A DNA stretch of 64,000 nt from Verpa conica (Eukaryota; Ascomycota; Pezizomycetes; Pezizales; Morchellaceae), in NCBI GenBank assembly GCA_033030425.1, contig JAUFSD010000007.1:1054001-1118000 (forward strand). The letters run 5' to 3'. How positions within the stretch are numbered: the stretch's first letter is position 1; the number at the start of each line of letters is the position of its first letter. The notes beneath the pieces were generated by a model. That model made no database searches. It was not told the origin of the DNA and saw only the letters and a program-made list of their open reading frames with translations. Shown here piece by piece: positions 48,264 through 58,973 of this stretch. A program made the position numbers and the translations under genes.

Positions 48264-48322
48264 TGGCGGTTTTTGATGTTGATGATGATGATTATTCATA
48301 AATACATGGCGGTTTTTGATGT
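48264..48322 (-). mobile_element. micro-retroposon insertion with 16-bp target-site duplication
   Basis: The 16-mer tggcggtttttgatgt is found at 48264-48279 and exactly repeated at 48307-48322. The 27-bp insert is a (TGA)n run followed by ttattcataaataca. On the minus strand this is a terminal box followed by an (ATC)n tail that abuts the duplicated target. Confidence 0.8.
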
Positions 48323-50803
48323 GATTTCTGGTGTGGATGGTGATTTGCATCTAAGCGCTAGTATGTATATATAATTAGAGCGTTAAATTCACATATAATA
48401 GGGCTCTAGAATAAAATAGAGCTATAGCAATATGATTCGAGGATTTTATACTCAGGACTTTAGTGAGAATCAGATTTGGTAGTAATTACTCTGGAGGTGT
48501 AGAGAATGTAGCGGTGATTGCATATGAAAAGATAACAGTTTATAGAAAACTTGGGTTATCTTCACATATACCGAAATGCATTATAGCTATGATTATCCCT
48601 TTCTCCTTTTCTCTTTTCTGGTGCCGGGAAATCATAGGAAGTCTCGCTAAACCTAACCCTAATACCCTATGAACCATCCTTATGCATACTCTTTAGAGGC
48701 CCAATTTAAATAAAGTTATCGGTATGTATCTATTGATTCTTTATCTATAATAAGATTTGGATCCTGCCGTCCCCCGACAGCTTGATAAACCTACGAAAAG
48801 TAGGAAATATACCTTACCTCAACATAAAAACAAAAAACGGGCCCCCAACCAAAACCAACAAACGTCCCGATGACGAATAAAAACTCCAATCTCTCGAGAA
48901 TCTACCATCGTATCTTTACGCTAGAAAGAACTCCTGTGGGTATGTTTATAATGCTAGGTGTTTGTAAAGGACACCGCGGGAATGCCAGCATCTTGGCCTA
49001 CGATCTGATTGGGCGGAGAGATTGCGCTGTCCATGAGTCGATGAATAAGGGCCAATGAAGTCTCCGGAAGGAATTTTCAACACTTTGTAAGATGGAAGGT
49101 ATGATTTGTGGGGGTAATATTCTTCGTTGCAGCCACTAGCTGTAATAAATCCTTATCCAACGGGCTCTGGCGCTATGAAGGGTAGATACCGAACCTTCCG
49201 AAAAGTAGTGTAGCTGTACTATACAGCAACTAGGCTAGAATCAGAGGTATATAACTAAGTTGTATCTATTGGCGTCATGAGGTTTCACTCGCTGCTATCT
49301 TGTCAACAATACAGATAAGGAGCGAGTCAAATACTTATGACGTGAGACGTGATAGCGATAAGGGGGTTGTTATCCACGAAAGTACCCGGGCCCTTCTGAT
49401 TACCGATATTACAGATTTTCTCGTAAACCAGCCGCAGGTGCGTGCACAGAGCTGGGGCTAGGGATGTATAGAGATTCTGGGGATCAGCACTGCCGATACA
49501 GACTTCTATGATCTGCTACTTTGAATCGTCCCTAGAGGTTGCATCGCGAGTACTTTAGGTAAGTATCATACGTACACCCTCTACTAGGTATAAAATAGAG
49601 TGTTGTGTGTGTGGTACTCTCTTTTGTGGAAGCTGTCACAACAGGTTTGTTTCCCAGCGAGTAAGGTAAAGTTTTCGGAGATGCCATAATGATAGGGCTG
49701 GGCTTTTCCCACCAAAACCAGAATCAGTCCTGTGGGGGAATAGTAGCTACCACATCTTGAGTTCCTCAACCACAAATGGAGCAGGCCTTCCTCTTCTTCC
49801 TTCTCCCCTCGGCTATCTCCATTCAGCCTCTTCATAAGAACCTTACTCTACATGGAGGAACATCCCGGCTCGGCTCGGTCTTCTCGGGTGGAGGGCGCCA
49901 GAATAAAGCATTGGCAACCAAACCGTTGAAATCGACCCTTGCCACTTTCCCAACAGTTTGTAGCCGTACTACCGATTACTAGCGGAGAAACGTTTTTCCG
50001 TTGGCATCCCTAAACGACGGACCACAAAACGGAAAGAACACCAAAGATCGGCGGGGCCTTGATTGTAAAGAACTCATCGGCTCGGTCCTCGGCTGCCCTC
50101 GGTTAATTACAAACAGAGCAGTATTCTGGGAATAATTTAGGAAAGAGCCCCGGGCAAGCTTGTGAAAGTTTCATGGTTTTCTCGGTGGTCTGAGGTGGAC
50201 TTGATTATAGTTGTAGTTGTTGGATATTTTTTTCCTCTCCTGGAAGAAATTTTTTTTCTGTTGAGCTGCGGTGATGATGCAGACGAGAAACCCGATAGGT
50301 GCCTATTTGACCTATTTGTCTCTCGGGAGGGTCCTTGGGATGGGCTGGCAGGTGGGATACAGGCACTCTAGTCCTTATGCTGCCCTGGTTGCCCTGAGTG
50401 TCCCCTGCATCTGCCCATAGAAGAATCCTGAGACAACAATTATGTTTTACCTCAGTTAGTAGATCTATTGAGGCTACACTGCATTCATTCCGATATCCCC
50501 CTTCCTTCATGCCCCTGTAGTCCTTTCCTCCCCCTCCCCCACCATTCCTGTATTTTATCCCCCCCCCCACAGCCCGCATCGTGCAGCTCCCAACAGAACA
50601 CTTCCCTTAGCCTGATAACGGTTGAGCATCTCAGTCCGATACAGGCTACCTGCAAGAGAATTTCTTACAACCCTTCCTCTTCTTCTACCACCTCTCGTCC
50701 TCTTCTTTTCTAATAATCACCCCATCTCCATCATCGTTCCATATCAATTGACAGTCCACATCTCAAGGAGCAAAGGAAATAATAATAATAATTATAAGCA
50801 GCA

Positions 50804-51967
50804 ATGGCCTCATTATTGTCGTCCCTTAGGCTCGCACTACCACCTAATTCATGGGTCACTGCTCTACCGTCACCGTCATTGGCCTCGCCCGCAATTCCTC
50901 CAGTCCCCGGGGTATACCCGTTCTCAATCTCCGAATCGGTATACCAGTCGCTACTCAGCCCTGCTGTTCCTCTCACCATTGCAGCCATTTATGCATCAGT
51001 CGTGCACACACTTAACTCCAGGTGCGATGGCACCCCATACCGGATCTCAAAGACTAGAGCATTCAAGCTTTTTGTGATTGCGCACAATCTTTTCTTGGCT
51101 GTCTACTCGCTATGGACCTTCATTGGGATGTCCATGGCCGTGCACCGCTCCATTGTAACTACACGTGGTGTTTCGGGGGTCGTGGAATCGCTTTGCAAGA
51201 TCCGTCCTCAGACAAGATTCGGAACCGATTTGACTCAATTGCCGGAGGATCTGTTGCAGGGACCAGTTGGAATGTGGGAAGAAGGGTTGGCGTTTTACGG
51301 GTGGTTGTTCTACTTGAGCAAATTCTATGAAGTTATTGATACCGCTATCATCATCGCCAAGGGCAAGAAGAGCAGTCTCTTGCAAACCTACCACCACGCC
51401 GGCGCTATGATCTGCATGTGGGCTGGTATCCGCTTCATGTCCCCACCCATCTGGCTATTCTGTGTTTTCAACTCTCTAATCCACAGTCTTATGGTAATCT
51501 ACTCTCTTACCTTGACTATTAGCCGTAGTCCAATTTGCTAACAAATATCTAAATAGTACACTTACTACACGCTCTCTACCCTTCACATCCGCGTCCCCAA
51601 TGCTCTCAAGCGCTCTCTCACCTCCCTCCAGATCACCCAATTCATCGTCGGTGGATCCTTCGCTGCCATCCACCTCTTCGTCTACTTCACCCCAACTACC
51701 ACCACCACCACCACTATCCTCAGTGCCGCTTCTTCTACGACTGTCGATGACATTATGAAGAATGGCAGCATGGTTGGAACACACTCTGATTCAGAAATGG
51801 TTGCTTGTCTCTCAGGCCCTGGTGAAGTCTGGGCTGTTCTCGCAAACTGCTTCTATCTCACCCCTTTGACCTATCTCTTTGTCAGCTTCTTTGTGGACTC
51901 ATACACAAAGAAGGGCAAGGCCAGGAGGGCGTCGCGTGCTGCCGCTCAGGCTCAAAAGCAGCGATAA
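50804..51967 (+). CDS. ELO-family very-long-chain fatty acid elongase (3-ketoacyl-CoA synthase)
   Basis: Two exons, 50804-51493 and 51557-51967, are joined over a 63-nt intron to give 366 aa. The enzyme condenses malonyl-CoA with a long-chain acyl-CoA in the ER membrane, the first step of fatty acid elongation for sphingolipids or PUFA. Family motifs are KFYEVIDT (173-180), the histidine box as QTYHHAGA (194-201; His197 and His198) and FNSLIHSLM/YTYYTL across the splice (222-236). There are several hydrophobic segments and a basic Lys/Arg-rich C-terminus. The usual HxxHH is QxxHH here, a variant found in PUFA-type elongases and in some filamentous-fungal paralogues. The upstream 300 bp are C/T-rich. 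The frame is intact. Confidence 0.93.
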
Positions 51968-52411
51968 GAATTTGGCGGAGTGAGGTTCTAGGAAGTTGAT
52001 TTATTCCCTTACATACCCTAAAATAACGTAGTCATGTTTAGAGGAAATACAATGGGGGGGGAAGCTAAGCTAAGCAAAAACAAATTTAGGAGGGAGACTT
52101 GAGATGGACTGTACAGAAAAACGATTAAGACTTGACGAAATGAAGGGGCTATTTACGGATGGGATGGGTGTTTTTTTTTTTCTTTCCTTCTTTTGGATTT
52201 GGAGTCTATCTTGCTTTTTTTTTTTACGCACATTTTTCTAGATCGTTACTATAAGGGCGGTAGAAAATGGTAGCGGGCTGTATATAAGTCGAGCTTTCCC
52301 GAAAAATATTTTTTTGAATTTACGTCCTGAGTTTACCAATGTCGAAAAGTGAAGATTGTCGAAATCACAGTGCGTCACTCGGTATATCAGAGATGGTGTG
52401 ATGGATATAAT

Positions 52412-52477
52412 CTGGTTTCTAGTGAATGAATGAATGAATGAATTTATCATTTAAGTACATCCCTGGTTTCTAGTGAA
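52412..52477 (-). mobile_element. micro-retroposon insertion with 15-bp target-site duplication
   Basis: Ctggtttctagtgaa is present at 52412-52426 and identically at 52463-52477. The 36-bp insert is (TGAA)n followed by tttatcatttaagtacatcc. Read on the minus strand it is a head resembling the copies at 1317 and 48306 followed by an (ATTC)n tail. Confidence 0.8.
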
Positions 52478-52775
52478 GAGGGACTAAAGTATTTCAAATA
52501 AGGCCGTAGTTTGTATATTTGCCTTCAAGTTACATTTATTGGTGAGGATTATGTTTAATAGCTATGTAGTCTCAAGGAAGTGCACCCCAAAAAGTTCTTC
52601 GGAACCCAATAGATACCCGCGCTAGAGAAGTACAGGCTCTATGCCTTCATGGATAATCACTCGGTCAGTCACCGGTGCGATGGAACCAGCTCTATGCCCT
52701 ATATCGCTCAGATCTCACCCGCAGCGGCCTTGATCGCGCGGATGGTCTTGAATGGCACCTCGATATGCGGGTGGG

Positions 52776-52792
52776 TATATATAATCACGTGA
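52776..52792 (+). promoter_or_regulatory. orphan TATA box next to a TCACGTGA E-box/CDEI-like site
   Basis: Tatatataa (52776-52784) is directly followed by the palindrome tcacgtga (52785-52792), a bHLH/CDEI-type binding site, and then by C-rich, leader-like sequence to about 52,920. No gene downstream can be supported. The 13 bp tgggtatatataa is shared with 38392-38404. Confidence 0.35.
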
Positions 52793-53082
52793 TGCAATCA
52801 TCCCGCACTACTTACCCTCCATCATCACTACATCCAACGGATTCATCCCTCCACCTTCACTCATCAAGTAAGGGTGTACTCACCCCACCAACTGTATCCT
52901 TCATCTCCCGGAATCTCGAAAAATACCGGGTTTCTGAGACTATCTAGAGTAGCGGTTTCACCGTATTTCGATTGGTGGAATGAGCCAACAGCCAAATATA
53001 CGACAATATATCCAGTGCTACGTAAGTACTCTCCATAAGTACCATACTATACTTTTATCCCGCTAGTATTGGGGGCTAGATT

Positions 53083-53171
53083 AGTTACTAGTTTGCAAAG
53101 TCACTGGCTCAAGTTACTAGCTTGTAAAAACCAACGGCTCAAGTTAATAGCTTGTAAATATCAATGCTGGT
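53083..53171 (+). repeat. three-copy 30-bp tandem repeat
   Basis: Units at 53083-53111, 53112-53141 and 53142-53171 begin agttactag/agttaatag and continue with TTTGCAAA or CTTGTAAA-like cores and GGCTCA ends. Units 1 and 2 are closest, unit 3 diverges at its end. Confidence 0.75.
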
Positions 53172-53353
53172 CCCGTTAGGGCGAAGATTGGATGACTTAT
53201 TAGGTTATCTGTCTTAACCCTAATGGAGTTGCTAATGATTTATTTTGGATAATAATAGGAAAGATCGTGCACAATTATTACAACCTTGCATTCTTCCGGT
53301 TACTTTACGTACTAGACCACATAAGTTACTAAGTCCTTATCCGGAAGGTGGGC

Positions 53354-53471
53354 TTACAACAGCCTTTTAAGCATATAAAACTGTTTTAATGTTTATTAAA
53401 GCTTTATAAAGGCCTTAAAAAATGCTTATTTGGGCTTATTCGAGATTGGCGGGGATCAAAGGCTGCTGTAA
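53354..53471. mobile_element. possible 118-bp inverted-repeat (MITE-like) element
   Basis: Ttacaacagcctttt at 53354-53368 matches the reverse complement of 53457-53471 at 13 of 15 positions. The interior is AT-rich and non-coding. No target-site duplication is obvious, so the call is tentative. Confidence 0.35.
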
Positions 53472-53645
53472 TTTTATACTTCAGATAAAGGTTATATAAG
53501 GTTTATACTATTTAGTGTATCAACGCTAAAGTAGCATATGTATAATTCCTAACCTGCGAACTATGTTATTTAGGTGCTTATGGGGAATCGATAATACGCA
53601 CCTTCATTGAAGAATGTGGTATTAACACCTTAGCGTGAGTATAAA

Positions 53646-53659
53646 CCCCCCCCCCCCCC
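53646..53659 (+). repeat. C14 homopolymer tract
   Basis: Fourteen consecutive C residues followed by TCC and a long C/T-rich stretch (to about 53,720). Confidence 0.9.
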
Positions 53660-54222
53660 TCCTTTCTATCCTCGCTTCCTTCTCACCTCCTCTACCTCCT
53701 CTCTCTCAGGTTATCATTTCATCGTATTCAATGACTCCATCTCCATCTCTCTCATGATATCTTGAACCTACCTAGCCAGCTATACCCCTCCTAATGATTT
53801 CTTATCCTCTTCTAATATTAAACCTCGTTCTTGTCGCATTATTCCTCTCTCTAAAACCCCAGCTTCGCATATGATTTGGCATGTTGTCTTGTGTGCGACG
53901 CCGCATGTTGTAGTTATCTTCCTTGAGCTATATATAGCATAACGAATGCTACAAAGAAAGCATAGAAATTTATAGCGATGAGAAGCGTGTTTCCTAGAAT
54001 CTCAACTGTAATGATTAGTGTCTTTTGACCCTAAAGAGTACTCTAAACCATTTGCTACTAGTAAATTAGCAACACAACTAAGGTAGTATACAAGAATCAT
54101 CCAGCATCACTCGTTTGCTCTCTTCCCCGGCTCTCGCCTACACCCCTTTACTACTCTTTATAATATTTTCTATACCTTTCTATTATTGAAACAACTTAAA
54201 TTTAACCCTTAAGAAAACCAAA

Positions 54223-54627
54223 TTATCCTTTCAAGCCCTCAAAAACAATCTGCCACTTCCCTCCCACAATTCTTTGCTCCTTTTTCTCAACATTGTCCGC
54301 AAAGTGGGTAACTTTCCCTACCTTCTTCCTACTAGCCTCCTCCTCTTCTTCGTCTTCGTCGTTGCTATTAGGGATATTACTCTCGTTTTCATTTTCTAAT
54401 TCCTCCTGTTTCCCCATCTCTTCTTTCGCCACTCTATCCTCTAAGCTCTTCTCGTATTCCTCAATTGCCGACCCCGCGTCCGTCAACTCATCTAGCGAGC
54501 GCCAACTATCTCCTCCAGCATCGCGTCCTTTCCACCTCACCTGGTAAAGGTATTTATCGTTGTCATCGAGCTTTCGGTCCAAAACCCTGTCGACTTCATA
54601 CAACTTCACCGAGCTCCTTGTTTTCAT
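54223..54627 (-). CDS. small free-standing chromodomain protein
   Basis: A single exon of 134 aa begins at the ATG 54627-54625. Residues 9-58 form a chromodomain: YEVDRVLDRKLDDNDKYLYQ followed by VRWKGRDAGGDSWRSLDELTDAGSAIEEYE. The aromatic cage positions (Y9, W32 and the W following GGDS) are all present. The loop after KG is altered from the usual KGYxxxxxTWEP form. An acidic Glu/Asp/Asn segment (about 78-98) and a basic tail follow. Chromodomains bind methyl-lysine histone tails. The source could be an HP1-like protein or a domesticated piece of a Ty3/gypsy chromovirus integrase, but no integrase catalytic residues are visible around it. An AG acceptor just upstream (near 54650) leaves a further 5' exon possible. 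Confidence 0.62.
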   Translation of the reverse strand: MKTRSSVKLYEVDRVLDRKLDDNDKYLYQVRWKGRDAGGDSWRSLDELTDAGSAIEEYEKSLEDRVAKEEMGKQEELENENESNIPNSNDEDEEEEEASRKKVGKVTHFADNVEKKEQRIVGGKWQIVFEGLKG

Positions 54628-57600
54628 TTCCTCGTGATTCGAAAATCCCTGTATTGTGATGTTTTAGCAAAGCACTAATTAATTACGCTACAAAGGGAAT
54701 CATATACAGTGGGTGTTCAAGCAAGCCTTCAACGTGTTTGAGATTTAGATGGATCACGTTGGACGTTATGGGGGGTGGTGATGAGTTGTAGCTGAATTCT
54801 TTATCGGATACCAAAAAAACGCGATGAGAATAATCATGACCTTGGCGCCAAGAATATCCGGATATTTTACAGACCCCTCCACTCTATTTAGTGCAAATGG
54901 CCGGAGCCAATTTAGACTTCCCCTTCTATTCATGAGTAAATCAGTATAGTTCTAATGGGTAGAGGGACCAGTAATACTACTGCCAGATTGTTTGTCTCCT
55001 AGCCTTGATATGACATCATACCTCTACACGGTAGAGCAGTGAATTAGGTCAATTGATAAGCAAAGAACTCATGTGATATGCTACTATCCAAGAAGACTCC
55101 TTCAGCTCAAAGAAGTGGAAACGTCTGTATTCAGTTAATCAGGCACTCGCCTTAAGATACAGATGTTACCGGGAAACTTACATCTGTATCACATGGTAGC
55201 ATTAAATCACGCATATTATCTGTATATCCTAATCTGTCAAGGTCATGTGCTACTTTCTTAACCGTCATCTAAAATGTCTTTTTAAGCACAGACTTTTTTT
55301 CTCCTGTACCGGTAGTCGGCTGAGGTTCACAGTATTAGTCCTGTAATAAGCTCAATTCCAGGTACTTTTGGGGTGTTATAGTATGATGCATGACTGACCT
55401 GTACTAGGGGCAAGCTCAAAGAACCTGAGAGTATTATTTTTTGCTAATAACAACCTCTCCTATTCGCCCTGGTCTGGTATCTCCGCGACTTTGTTGGTCA
55501 ATTCTGCACTTGCATGTTCAGGTTCTTCTTGCCCGTCCCGAGTAGTGGGTGACGCGTTGACAAGCATCTGTTTATGTAGCTGTATCGGCCTGGGTCATCT
55601 GAGCTGTCAGTCAATTGAATTACCGAATTTACCGCTTCTGTTTATGACTCGTCCAAGACGATTTCTGAACATGGTTCTGGTAGATCCGATCTGATCGCCA
55701 GGTCGTCGCGTGATAAATAACGGGATCTTTTGACTGCACCTAGTACCAATTTGGGTCGGGTACCTGGTGCCAGGAGTCGTTTCAAGTCTGCAGGTCCATA
55801 GCAAATACATGTGAGCATCGATTATAGGAATGAATGGTGGGGATTTCGCTTTCAACCTAACTGCATGATTCACATGAAGCTCGAGTATATTCTATAAGCC
55901 CTCAGCTAATCTATTCGTGCGTCGTAGGCAAGTATACTCTTTATGTGGTAAACCACAATATCAAAACTCAATATTAAGTAGCGTCATGCGGAGTGGTAGG
56001 CCTCATATGTACATTTATATGTTCAGGACAGACAAAAGAAACTCGGTATCTTAAGAGTACGTACCATCCCTCCACCGGTTTCAGCGGTCCCAACCCGATA
56101 AGGCCTGTAGTCAGGCTAACATCCATCTACTCGGGACTCCAATACAAGTGACTACATTTCTAATTTATTTTCCTGGTGCAAGCTTCTAATGTCTTTGTAC
56201 TACGACTAAATAATAAGAGACCATAACTGACACTGCGTGTATGAGTGCAGGTGCAGGGACAAGGCTGACGGGAGTGGCATCTAAAACATGAGGCCCATGC
56301 AGTCCAGGGGGCGCCAGTTCGCCAAACGTTGAATTACAGCCTTGTCGATCGATACTGAAGATCACACGATAAAATGCCCTTGTAACCCGAGCTTAGTGGA
56401 CAGTAGATCTTGTTTTAATGAATAAACAGGGATAGAACTTACGCCCTTATCTCTGTCTTTGGTGTGTAGCGAAAGACAGCTAGCAGATAGGAGAGTCATA
56501 TACCCCCCGTGACCATCCTTTGATCAATGGTTAAGACTAGATGCAGCATAATCCCGAAAAACTGCTACACAGATGTACAATGCAGGGGAATGGCATTTTT
56601 GTTTCGTCGTAAATTCTATTGGTTGCGGGTGGTCAATCAGAAGATGAGGCTCAAAAGTTCTAGTCTTTCTTGTTTTTCCCCAGCAGAAAAAGTCTTTAGA
56701 TAACCAATAGCTTCCATAGACCGGGTAAAATCTCCATAAAACATCACATCTGAGTCCTACGACTGATAATCCATTGAGACAATGCGGAACAAATGTAGTG
56801 CAACAAAAAAAGGGATGGCCTTTCATTATGAAGTCGGGATGAACAGAGTTCATCTGAGGTTCTAGTTCATGTCGTATGACCAAGAAAATTGCCGATGCCC
56901 GGGTCAGTATTGCAATTAGGGATCCAACAAAGTAGACCTTGTATCCTTACTCGAAAGAGGTGTCCTAAAACGGATACACAAAGCCAAATATAATAATAGT
57001 AGTTGCACCCCGGAAGAACTTAAGGCCGGGAACTTTACCGAGTCAGGAGCGGCTTTAATCTTGGATTGATTTCAACATATTTGGGGATCTAGTCACATGA
57101 CGTGGGTCTCCATATACTGTAATAAAGCGCGAAGCGCGGCTAGGCAGTAGGCTCCTGCATGTATGAACCAGGGCCCACCTATAGGAAATGTTTCAACAAA
57201 AATAACCTGTGCCCGATATCCTAGTTTGGGATAATTATAACCAGATCAAACAATATCGAAGGGATCTTATTTATTCTCATGTATTATTGTTCTCATAAAT
57301 AAGCGCTAGAACCGTGATTTTCACCGTTTTCCTATTGAGGAAGTGTTTCGGGAAGCCCTTATTTGTAGTACTGTTGCCTGATCTCTTGGCTATAGCCTAG
57401 GGGAAGCATCACCAGCCTCACAATAAGAATCTACAAAAAATCTATCCTCCCCTCTCCTTACAGCTATGAACCCCCAGATCAACAGAACCTAGGGCCCCCA
57501 AGAGCCCCAGGACACAACCAGGGAAATTATTTACCTTGGTCAGGAGATGCTCAGTGGACCAAGTCATAGATAGTTGCATATGGCTACTGTGTGAAGACAG

Positions 57601-58485
57601 ATGCTCGTAGCGTAAAGGTCTGTGCGCCCCCCCTCTTTTGAGACCTGCTAGAGTCAATGGGATCCCATATGATTGATGATGGTGCAGGGTCATAGGTGAA
57701 AATCGGTATCTTTTTAATGCTAATAAACTTTGATAGGATCCTACATAATTTATTAGTGGTGATATGAATTATTTTCTATTAATGTGGCTTTTCTGAAAAC
57801 ACTTACTAAGAATGAGCGTGTGGGTACAAACTGTGATATCATAAGTATGCACTTCTGATTACCTAACGAATACAGCACTGGACGGTCAGTTGAAGAAGTA
57901 CTTGCCTAGTATATACAAACCAGCTGGCTACATGGCAGTTTGAAGCTGATGTACCACAATGTACGCCGGCAGTCCGCTTCGTCATCCGCTTCGCCGTCCG
58001 CTTTAGTCCCCCCCCCCCCCAATCGACTTCAGCCCACCCGGTTTATTGTCGATATATTTAAAAATGAAGAAGTACCACTAAAGGATTGCTGATTTATGGT
58101 GAACTACACAGAGCTTTGTCCCCTAAGACCACAAGATTATTGACTCTATGAACTGGTCTATAGACACAGCCTAGATGTACTGACAGTCTTGACCTTAGCA
58201 GCACTAACCTAATTTATCCCTCTTAGGTATTTGTTTTTAGGTCCACCACTTGATTATGCATCCACCACACCAAAAACTTATTCACTAACACCCATGTCCC
58301 CGGTTTGCTGTCCCCGCTCCCGCAACTCACTATGGGGAGCGCACTGGTTGGCGAATAGCTTTATTCCGATCAATTGACACGATAGTACCCTGCAATTCCT
58401 CCCACAGGAACCCCATCACCACCCTTGTTTCATAGCCAGACATAATTTCGAGTCGCTTTTTCTTCCTTTGCCACGTCGCAGTAGC
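54628..58485. other. gene-free interval
   Basis: No gene is supported. It contains a GC-rich hairpin agcgcgaagcgcggct at 57126-57141, a three-copy 12-bp minisatellite at 57971-58006 and a C13 run at 58008-58020. Frames of 60-119 codons occur without splice or family support. Confidence 0.45.
57971..58020 (+). repeat. 12-bp minisatellite followed by C13 homopolymer
   Basis: Three units, agtccgcttcgt, catccgcttcgc and cgtccgctttag, occupy 57971-58006. Thirteen C residues follow at 58008-58020. Confidence 0.8.
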
Positions 58486-58493
58486 CTTTATAA
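58486..58493 (+). promoter_or_regulatory. probable TATA box of the small-protein gene
   Basis: Ctttataa at 58486-58493 stands upstream of about 350 nt of C/A/T-rich leader that contains no ATG until 58857. This suggests a long 5' leader for the gene at 58870. Confidence 0.4.
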
Positions 58494-58856
58494 CCTATAT
58501 CAATTCCCACTTTCCCTCTACTCCCAAGTTAACCGCACCCCCCATAGACCATCATTAAGCCTTTGATCACACACACATACCACAGCTAGACCACAATCTT
58601 TGCTCTTTGCGAGATAGAATATTGCTTGTGCTACATACCTCCTCAATACCAAGCGTCAAATCCAAAATCGTTTTCAAAATTCCGCTTTTGTTGCCTATAA
58701 CCTATACTGTCTTCCCCACGGAGATTCTTCAAACGACTTCAAGCTTGAATTACATACCTTGACACTGGACCATCCTATATCCCTGCATAAGTAAACTCAC
58801 CCCATAGCATTCCTTAAACGTCTTCTAGACTATCATCTCTGACAATAATCAAAAAA

Positions 58857-58973
58857 ATGGACAGAATTCATGTCGTCCTCTCCAAAAAAAAGCGAACAAA
58901 TTTCAGAGGCGGAGGGACCCCAACCCTCTTCAACTGGCAGCAAGACCGTCAACATAGAAACCTTGAACTTTGA
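58857..58973 (+). promoter_or_regulatory. upstream ORF overlapping the small-protein start
   Basis: The first ATG after the ATG-free leader, in strong context (aaaaaATGg), opens a 38-codon frame that ends with TGA at 58971-58973. It overlaps the start of the 96-aa frame (58870), which is in a different frame and has a weaker ATG context (ttcATGt). Ribosomes would reach 58870 only by leaky scanning. An A8 run at 58883-58890 sits where the two frames overlap. Confidence 0.45.

Larger units (their letters stand above)
46458..50803. other. gene-free interval with a cluster of micro-insertions
   Basis: No gene is supported. Three sequences related to the micro-retroposon end lie here (47213, 47591, 48264). 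A (AAAAGC)n stretch lies at about 47,658-47,682. A C10 run lies at 50559-50568 within the C/T-rich region that leads into the elongase gene. A 68-codon frame at 49776 begins with a hydrophobic stretch (MEQAFLFFLLPSAIS) but has no other support. Confidence 0.45.
51968..54222. other. gene-free interval with repeats and an orphan promoter-like site
   Basis: No gene is supported. It contains a micro-retroposon (52412-52477), a TATA/TCACGTGA site (52776-52792), a three-copy 30-bp tandem repeat (53083-53171), a possible small inverted-repeat element (53354-53471) and a C14 tract (53646-53659). Confidence 0.5.

Noticed and set aside
52637..52700. Ten-base direct repeat gctctatgcc flanking about 45 bp, as another micro-insertion
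   Set aside because: The repeat is short, and the enclosed sequence has neither a tail nor the shared end box.
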